Source: JALZDI01 sp035557095
GTDB taxonomy: Bacteria; Actinomycetota; Actinomycetes; Propionibacteriales; Nocardioidaceae
DNA length: 19,203 nt
NCBI GenBank assembly: GCA_035557095.1
Contig: DATMEB010000093.1
Location: 1-19,203, forward strand
Direction of reading: 5' to 3'
The translations under genes and the position numbers were made by a program. Positions 13,777-19,203 of the stretch are shown piece after piece. The stretch's first letter is position 1. The number at the start of each line of letters is the position of its first letter. The notes beneath the pieces are model-generated. The model was not told where the DNA came from and ran no database searches. It was given only the letters and a program-made list of their open reading frames with translations.

Positions 13777-14537
13777 CACGGCCCCGGTACGTAGCTCTTG
13801 AAGTTCACGGCGAGATCGTGGTCTCCGTGGTGCCGCAGCCGCGTGTCACCGACGTGCGCACGGCCGAGCGCGAACAGCAGCACGGCGGTGTCGTCGCCCT
13901 CGACCGTGACCGCGGGCCGGTTGGTCTCGTCGACGACGAGGCCCTGCTCGCGCCAGTGCCCGGTGATGCGCACGGTGTCGCCGGTCAGTGCGAACGAGTC
14001 CGCGCCCGCAGGCGGCGGTGTTGCGGCCTGCGCGAGCATCGGGAGGAACCCCAGCAGGAACGTCTCGGTGGCTCGCACGACCGGCGGCGAGAGCGGCTGC
14101 TCGTCGCCGAGTGCGGCCGCGAGGTCGCTGCCGTGGATGCCTGCCTCCATCGCGAACACGTCCAGCAGCACGCCGATCGGCAGGTCGCCGTATGGCATCG
14201 GCGCGGTCGAGGACAGGTCGCGACCCTCCAGCCGTTCGAGCTCGTCGACCAGCTCGACCCCGGCCTCCCGCACGCACTCGGTGAGTACGGCGCGGTCATC
14301 GCCCGGGGAGACCGTGCGCCCGTCCGCACGACCCGTAAGGTCCAGCCGGGCCTGGCGCAGCGCGTCGGCCTCCATCGTCACGCCCCACACGGCATGCACG
14401 ACCAGGTCGGCGACTGTCCATCCCGCGCAGCGCGTCGGCCGGGTCCACGCCTCCTCGCCGGCGGCGGCGAGCCTGTCGGCGAACGTCGCCCACTCGTGCG
14501 CGATCGAGTCGCGCGCCTGTTCCACGGTCAACGTCAT
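13776..14537 (-). CDS. Mycothiol-dependent maleylpyruvate isomerase-family (DinB-like) protein
   Basis: This is a 253-residue protein with an N-terminal MDMPI/DinB-like four-helix bundle and a C-terminal MDMPI_C-type domain. The signature RPTRCAGWTVADLVVHAVWG is at 33-52; His48, Glu131 and His135 (MEAGIHGSDLA) match the metal triad of mycothiol-dependent enzymes. The C-terminal part (TGDTVRITGHWREQGLVVDE) is a small beta domain. Such proteins transfer or isomerise with mycothiol as cofactor, but most family members have no known substrate, and no maleylpyruvate pathway gene is nearby. The ATG at 14537 forms an ATGA overlap with the cyclase stop; the downstream gene overlaps by TGATG. It thus lies between a cAMP maker and a cAMP receptor, an unusual position. 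Confidence 0.9.
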   Translation of the reverse strand: MTLTVEQARDSIAHEWATFADRLAAAGEEAWTRPTRCAGWTVADLVVHAVWGVTMEADALRQARLDLTGRADGRTVSPGDDRAVLTECVREAGVELVDELERLEGRDLSSTAPMPYGDLPIGVLLDVFAMEAGIHGSDLAAALGDEQPLSPPVVRATETFLLGFLPMLAQAATPPPAGADSFALTGDTVRITGHWREQGLVVDETNRPAVTVEGDDTAVLLFALGRAHVGDTRLRHHGDHDLAVNFKSYVPGP

Positions 14538-17500
14538 CGACGCACCCCTGTCTCCAGTACATCGTCGCCGCCGCGTCCGGCGGTCCGTTCGGTGATCTGC
14601 TGCGTGCGGGCCAGCTCGCGTCGCGAGCGCTCGGAGGCGGGGCCGGCGTGCATCGACTCGTTCATCGACGCGGCTGCCGCGAACAGCTCGACCGCGCCCG
14701 CATGGTCGCCGGCCGCTCGGGCCGCGAGCCCCTGGTAGTGCGAGGCCGCCCCCAGGCACAACGCGCCCGCGCCGAGGACGACCGCGTGTCCGTCACACGG
14801 CTCGATCAGGCGCCGCAGGACAGCACCTGCCGCTGGGTCCTGCACGGTGTCGGCACACTCGGCGTACAGCGCGAGGCAGAACATCCGGCTCAGGTCGTCG
14901 GGCAGCTCGCGGAAGTCGGTGGGCGCGTGCACGGCCAGCTCGGTCCTCGCCTCGTCGAGGCCACCGGCCCGCGCCAGCGCAGCCGCCAGCACCGGCGCCC
15001 ACCGCAGCGGCTCCTCCTGCTTCAGCTGTCGTAGCAGCGGCAGTGCATGCTCCGGCGCACCCCGCAGCGTGTGCAGCTCCAGAGCCTGTACGGCGTGCAC
15101 GCGCAGCACGTCGCCGTAGTGCCAACGCGTTCCCTCCTCGCGGAAGTCCTCGACCAGTGCCGCGGCGTCGGCGTCACCAGCGAGCAGGGCCCGCATGGCC
15201 GCCCACATCGCCGGGTACCACAGGTGCAGCGGCTGCTGCAGCTCGAGAATCAGCTCGCCGGCGCGACGCCGGGCCCGGTCCGCACCGGTCACGTCGCCGG
15301 ACTCCAGCAGGTCGATCAGCTGCAACCGTGAGCCCTCGAGCTCGGTCTCGCGGTCGCCCTCGCGTACGGCGGCGTCGATCACGACGTCGAGACCGGCAAG
15401 CCGCTCGTGCAGGTGGGCCGGGTCGGTCTGTGTCGCCCGCTGGGCCAGCACGGCCGCGGCCAGGGCCCAGGCCGAGCCGCTGCGGCGAGCCAGCGAGACT
15501 GCCTCGCTCAACGCCGTCACGCCCGTGTCGACCTCGCCGGCGTAGGTCCTGGCCCGGCCGAGCGCAGCCAGCAGCCGGACCCGCGTGTCCACGTCGTCGG
15601 CGCCGTTCGCCGTTGCCGCCAGCGCACCGTTGAGCAGCCGCTGCCCGTCGTCTCCCCACCGGCTGCGGGGCAGGCGGCTGGCGAACAGCGCGTCCTCGTA
15701 GCGCAGTGCCGCGAACGCCTGGTCGTCGGGACGCGCCGCCGCTCCGGCCGCGTCACCGGCGGCGACGAACGTGGTCATCGCCTCCTCCAACCGGCCTGAC
15801 CGGCGCAGCGCCTCGCCCAGGGCGAGCCGGCGGGACAGCGCCTGGGGTGCCATGGTCGGGGTGAGTGCGAGAGCGCGCTCGAGCAGCTGCGCGGCACGCT
15901 GCGGAGCACTCGCCAGGTGCTCCCCGGCCGCGCTCTCCAGACGACTCGCGGCCTCCTCGGCCACGGCTTCCTTGGTCGTGTCGTCGTCGAGGGTGCGCAC
16001 CAGAGCGGGGGCGTTGACGTACGCCGACTCCAGGTGCGTGCCGATGACCTCGTCCGCGGCGTGCACCGAGCCCAGAGCCTCCACCCAGCGGGCGAAGCGC
16101 AGGTGCAGCCGGGCGCGCTCCAGCCGCGGAAGAGTGGCGTACGCGACCTCGCGCAGCAGCCCGTGCCGGTAGGTGTAGGAGGTGTCGTCGACGCGGTGCG
16201 CGTGCGGCCCGACCAGCAGGCCCCAGTCGGTGAGCATCCGCAGGGCCGGGTCTGGCCCGGGTACGTCGAGGTCCGGCAGAGCGCGGGCGGGGAAGGTACG
16301 GCCGGGAATCGAGCCCGAGTGCAGCACCTGCCGAGGCGTGTCCGGCAGCCCGTCAACCTGGCCGAGGTAGACCGACTGCACCGTCGTCGGCAGCGCCCCG
16401 GGCGCGTCGGTCCCGGTGAACCGCCACCCTCCCCCGGGGTGTGGCTGCAGGACGCCGGTGTGCGTCCACGAGCGCAACAGCTCCTCTACGAACAGCGGGT
16501 TTCCTCCGGACGCCTCGGCGATGCCGGCACTGGTCGCACTCGGCAGCACCGCGGACCCCAGCATCTCGTCGAGCAGGCTCACCACCTCGGTGTCCCCGAG
16601 CCCGGTCAGCTGCAGCTCACACACGCCGGGCATCGCGGCGACCGCTCGGCCGGCCAGCGACGGCCGGGTGGTGACGACGACCATGCGGTCGCGCCGGTGC
16701 GGCCGGGTGAGCGCCTCGCGCAGCCAGGCAAGCAGGTCGTCGCCCGCGTGGTGCAGGTCCTCGATCACCCACACCGGTGGCTGCGTATCCGAGCCCGGGC
16801 CGGCGTCGGCGTCGCCCGGCACGTCGAGGACGTCGCCGCAGGTGTCGAGGACCGCTACCCACGAGCTGTGCAGGACGGCGGGCTCCGCCTCCAGATGGCG
16901 GCCGTTGACCAGAGCGAGCGCATGGTCGGCGCTGAGCCGCGCACGCGGGCCGTCGTAGCCGTGCCGGGCAAGCCTGGCGACCAGCTGGCCGTGGGCGTTG
17001 GCAGCGTCGGCGAGCGACCCCAGTGCGCTGCGTATCAGCTGTGCGACCGCGTCGTACCCGCTGCCGTGTCCGGCGGTGACGGTCGCGGTCCAGACCCGGC
17101 TGCCGGACCACCCCACCCGCGTCCCGAACTCGGTGACCAGCCGGGTCTTGCCGACGCCCGGGGGCGCCGTGACCAGCCAGGTCTGCGGCTGGGTTGCGGC
17201 CAGCGACCACGACTGCTCCAGCAGCCCCAGTTCCTCCTCGCGCCCGACCGTCGGCGACTGAAGCGCACGAAGTGCCCATTCGCGCGACGGCACCGCACGC
17301 GGCTCGACCACGTGCCAGACCGGCACGGGTGCTCGTTTTCCCTTCAGGGAAAGGGTTCCGGCCGACTCGATCACCATCGACGGTTCCACCGCGAGCGCCG
17401 TCTCGGGACCGACCAGGACCGTGCCCGGGCGGGCTCGTGCCTGCAGCCGCGCCGCGACGTTGACCGCGTCACCGGTGATCCGGTAGCCGGTCGTGGCGGC

Positions 17501-17896
17501 GTCGCCGGTCGCCATGCTGCCCTCTCCGGCGTCGCCCGACAGCGGAGTTGTGATGACCTCGCCGGTGTTGACGCCGACCCGCACCTGCAGCGCTCCCGGG
17601 GGTAGCTGCAGCGACTCGGTCACGCCCTCCAGCGCGGCAGCGATGTCAAGACCGGCGCGCACCGCCTGCTCCGCATCGTCGTCCGCGGCGTACGGCACAC
17701 CGAAGCTACCGACCACGGCGTCGCCGATGTACTTCTCAACGTTGCCGCGATGGCGCACGATCGCCTCGTGGGCCCGCGCGAAGTACTCCTGCTGTATCGC
17801 GGCGACGTCCTCGGGGTCGAGGCGCTCCGCCAGCTCGGTGAAGCCCACGAGATCTGCGAACAGGATGCTCAGCACACGGCGCGCAGCACCGGTCAT
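14534..17896 (-). CDS. Adenylate cyclase fused to AAA-type ATPase and TPR-like region
   Basis: This is a 1120-residue cytoplasmic multidomain protein. The class III nucleotide cyclase domain (1-200) has VLSILFADLVGFT with metal Asp15, EKYIGDAVVGSFG with Lys55 and Asp59, and ITGDAVNVAARL with Asp143, Asn146 and Arg150. The Lys/Asp pair predicts ATP rather than GTP as substrate. After VGREEEL (217-223) comes a STAND/AAA_16-type ATPase with Walker A APPGVGKTRLV (244-254) and Walker B VWVIEDLHHA (375-384). From about 600 the rest is helical and Ala/Leu-rich, consistent with TPR-like repeats; no LuxR DNA-binding end is present. The ATG at 17896 follows GGGGG at 17904-17908 by seven bases; the open frame upstream overlaps the kinase gene and is spurious. 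It heads a coupled operon. Confidence 0.92.
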   Translation of the reverse strand: MTGAARRVLSILFADLVGFTELAERLDPEDVAAIQQEYFARAHEAIVRHRGNVEKYIGDAVVGSFGVPYAADDDAEQAVRAGLDIAAALEGVTESLQLPPGALQVRVGVNTGEVITTPLSGDAGEGSMATGDAATTGYRITGDAVNVAARLQARARPGTVLVGPETALAVEPSMVIESAGTLSLKGKRAPVPVWHVVEPRAVPSREWALRALQSPTVGREEELGLLEQSWSLAATQPQTWLVTAPPGVGKTRLVTEFGTRVGWSGSRVWTATVTAGHGSGYDAVAQLIRSALGSLADAANAHGQLVARLARHGYDGPRARLSADHALALVNGRHLEAEPAVLHSSWVAVLDTCGDVLDVPGDADAGPGSDTQPPVWVIEDLHHAGDDLLAWLREALTRPHRRDRMVVVTTRPSLAGRAVAAMPGVCELQLTGLGDTEVVSLLDEMLGSAVLPSATSAGIAEASGGNPLFVEELLRSWTHTGVLQPHPGGGWRFTGTDAPGALPTTVQSVYLGQVDGLPDTPRQVLHSGSIPGRTFPARALPDLDVPGPDPALRMLTDWGLLVGPHAHRVDDTSYTYRHGLLREVAYATLPRLERARLHLRFARWVEALGSVHAADEVIGTHLESAYVNAPALVRTLDDDTTKEAVAEEAASRLESAAGEHLASAPQRAAQLLERALALTPTMAPQALSRRLALGEALRRSGRLEEAMTTFVAAGDAAGAAARPDDQAFAALRYEDALFASRLPRSRWGDDGQRLLNGALAATANGADDVDTRVRLLAALGRARTYAGEVDTGVTALSEAVSLARRSGSAWALAAAVLAQRATQTDPAHLHERLAGLDVVIDAAVREGDRETELEGSRLQLIDLLESGDVTGADRARRRAGELILELQQPLHLWYPAMWAAMRALLAGDADAAALVEDFREEGTRWHYGDVLRVHAVQALELHTLRGAPEHALPLLRQLKQEEPLRWAPVLAAALARAGGLDEARTELAVHAPTDFRELPDDLSRMFCLALYAECADTVQDPAAGAVLRRLIEPCDGHAVVLGAGALCLGAASHYQGLAARAAGDHAGAVELFAAAASMNESMHAGPASERSRRELARTQQITERTAGRGGDDVLETGVRR

Positions 17897-18026
17897 GAAT
17901 GCACCCCCGCAAAGAAGAACTCCCCGTTGTGCCCCCCTGCGGAAGGGTAACAACGCGGGTCCATGGCGCGGGCCGGTTCGACGACACCACCCGTGGCCCT
18001 CGGTGACCGACCCGCCACCGATCGCG

Positions 18027-18041
18027 ACCCAATGAATGGGT
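18027..18041. terminator. Small hairpin just after the kinase gene
   Basis: ACCCA at 18027-18031 pairs with TGGGT at 18037-18041 around a five-base loop, ten bases past the kinase stop on the minus strand. The stem is short and without a T tract, so transcription may read on into the cyclase gene 155 bases beyond. The remaining gap has no promoter I would defend. Confidence 0.25.
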
Positions 18042-18051
18042 GAGGCGACGG

Positions 18052-19179
18052 CTACCTGCTGATGGCGGCCAGCCGTTCGAACTGGGCCTGCCTGATGATC
18101 CGGATGTCCTGCCCGAGCCGGCGGCGCTCGCGTACGGCGAACAGCTTCAGCCCCTCCGACGAACCGATGCCACCGGCCCTGGCCCGGCCGAGGACGACCA
18201 GGCTGGTCGCGTCGGAGACTCCCGCCTGCGCGGTCGCACCGGCGCCCTTGGCCAGAGTCGCCGCATCGGAGCGCGTCATCCCGTCGAGCCGACCGGTGAA
18301 CACCACCGAGTGACCGGCCAGCGAGCGTGGCGCCCGACTCGGCGCGAGGCTGATCGTCTTCAGCGAGTCGAGCGCGTGCACGGCGTCCGTCGCGTCCCAG
18401 TACCGCTTCGCGCGGGCGCCGGTGGCGTGCCAGATCCAGCACTTGAACTCGTCGGTCGCGGGAAGCGCCGAGATCGACCGCACCGACACGGAGTCGGTCC
18501 ACCAGATCTCACCGGAGAGCAGGGTCGCGGCCAGCAGACCGACCTGGTAGACGTCGTCGGCCTGGCCCCAGCGGAAGCTCTGCAGCACGTTGCTCGGTGC
18601 GAAGTCCGGCGCGAAGACGGAGACGAAGCTGTGCGAGGGGTCCATCGTCATCTTGGTCGTGCCGAAGTCCCCGAGCACCAGCCGCCCGTCGCGCAGATAG
18701 ACGTTGTCCGGCTTGAGGTCGCGATGGGTGACCCCGGCGTTGTGCAGCCGCGCGAGGACCTTGAGCAGCGCCTTGGTCTCGGTCCGCACCTTGCGTTCGG
18801 TCCACGGGCGCATGCCGTCGTCGAGCCCGGCCCACACCGTGCCGCCGTCCATGAACTCGAAGATCAGCACGTGCCTGCGGACCTGCCTGCTGCCCTGGCC
18901 GGTCGAGGCGACGAAGGCGTCCAGCAGCTTCACGACGCGCGGGTCGCTGTTCAGCAGCTGCCCGAAGAACGCCTCGCCGTGCCAGTCGCTACGGTCGCGG
19001 CACACCTTGATGCACACCCGGCGCGTGCGCCGGCCGTTCCTGGAGAGCCGATGGCCGGAGTACGCCGTGCCGAAGCCGCCCTGGCCCAGCAGCGCACCGA
19101 CCTCGTAGGTCGTGCCGTCGTCGCTGCGCAGCTTCGTTCGCGCCTTGAGCCGGCCCCTCGTGCTCAACCGCGTGCTCAA
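18052..19179 (-). CDS. Ser/Thr protein kinase with C-terminal BRCT domain
   Basis: This is a 375-residue Hanks-type kinase. Residues 25-275 carry the catalytic domain: glycine loop LGQGGFGTAY (31-40), ATP-binding Lys58 in VCIKV, HRDLKPDN (152-159) with catalytic Asp154, DFG (171-173), and a variant APD (190-192) where APE is usual. All catalytic residues are present. Residues about 286-370 match a BRCT fold of the DNA-ligase type (HSVVFTGRLDGMTRSDAATLAKGAGA, then DATSLVVLG). There is no transmembrane segment or PASTA domain, so it acts in the cytoplasm. The start is TTG at 19179 with GGGAG seven bases upstream; a second TTG at 19167, in a repeated TTGAGCACG, is possible. The cyclase operon lies 155 bases downstream on the same strand. 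Confidence 0.9.
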   Translation of the reverse strand: MSTRLSTRGRLKARTKLRSDDGTTYEVGALLGQGGFGTAYSGHRLSRNGRRTRRVCIKVCRDRSDWHGEAFFGQLLNSDPRVVKLLDAFVASTGQGSRQVRRHVLIFEFMDGGTVWAGLDDGMRPWTERKVRTETKALLKVLARLHNAGVTHRDLKPDNVYLRDGRLVLGDFGTTKMTMDPSHSFVSVFAPDFAPSNVLQSFRWGQADDVYQVGLLAATLLSGEIWWTDSVSVRSISALPATDEFKCWIWHATGARAKRYWDATDAVHALDSLKTISLAPSRAPRSLAGHSVVFTGRLDGMTRSDAATLAKGAGATAQAGVSDATSLVVLGRARAGGIGSSEGLKLFAVRERRRLGQDIRIIRQAQFERLAAISR

Positions 19180-19203
19180 CCGAGAACTCCCGTCGTGCCG
19201 AGG

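Noticed and set aside
17897..18502. N-terminal extension of the cyclase frame by 202 codons
   Set aside because: It overlaps the kinase gene in another frame, is Arg/Gly-rich without family similarity, and the cyclase motif begins right after the ATG at 17896 with a G-rich ribosome site.

Overview
The window is about 19.2 kb of very GC-rich DNA with densely packed genes, many GTG starts and ATGA-type start/stop overlaps. A DinB-like enzyme of the mycothiol-dependent maleylpyruvate isomerase family, an actinobacterial-type DUF47/Pit pair and RecQ with a phosphoribosyltransferase-like tail point to an actinomycete. Nocardioidaceae or a close relative is my guess, made from protein style alone and not from any search. 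No rRNA, tRNA, CRISPR array, transposase or integrase was recognised. No gene-free stretch exceeds 300 bases.

Layout. 1-1071 (minus): the start of a Pit phosphate transporter, its DUF47/PhoU-like partner, and a 53-residue acidic protein. 1298-5220 (minus): two tandem secreted paralogues with an M15-like zinc peptidase domain followed by peptidoglycan-binding repeats, then a secreted PQQ-type sugar dehydrogenase. 5350-7497 (minus): a RecQ-family helicase, separated from the dehydrogenase by a short tandem repeat. 7533-7980 (plus): a cold-shock protein with a structured leader that contains a terminator-like hairpin. 8070-9548 (minus): a HAD dehalogenase-like protein followed by an AlaX-type tRNA editing protein. 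9656-12745 (plus): a TetR regulator overlapping an SMR efflux gene, an M23 lipoprotein peptidase, an acidic protein with a pentapeptide-repeat tail, and a DapA-superfamily lyase or aldolase. 12781-19179 (minus): a signalling block made of a Ser/Thr kinase with a C-terminal BRCT domain, an adenylate cyclase/ATPase/TPR protein of 1120 residues, a mycothiol-dependent DinB-like protein, and a protein with a cyclic-nucleotide-binding domain.

The best candidate for something new is the signalling block. The cyclase, DinB-like and cyclic-nucleotide-binding genes are translationally coupled by overlapping stop and start codons. The cyclase keeps the metal, adenine-selecting and transition-state residues, and the last protein keeps the Glu and Arg expected to hold cAMP. 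One transcript would therefore encode a cAMP producer and a cAMP receptor, just downstream of a kinase carrying a DNA-repair-type BRCT domain. The individual families are known; the combination and its purpose are inference. Secondary points of interest are the attenuator-like cold-shock leader and an apparently leaderless, self-repressed tetR-SMR promoter.
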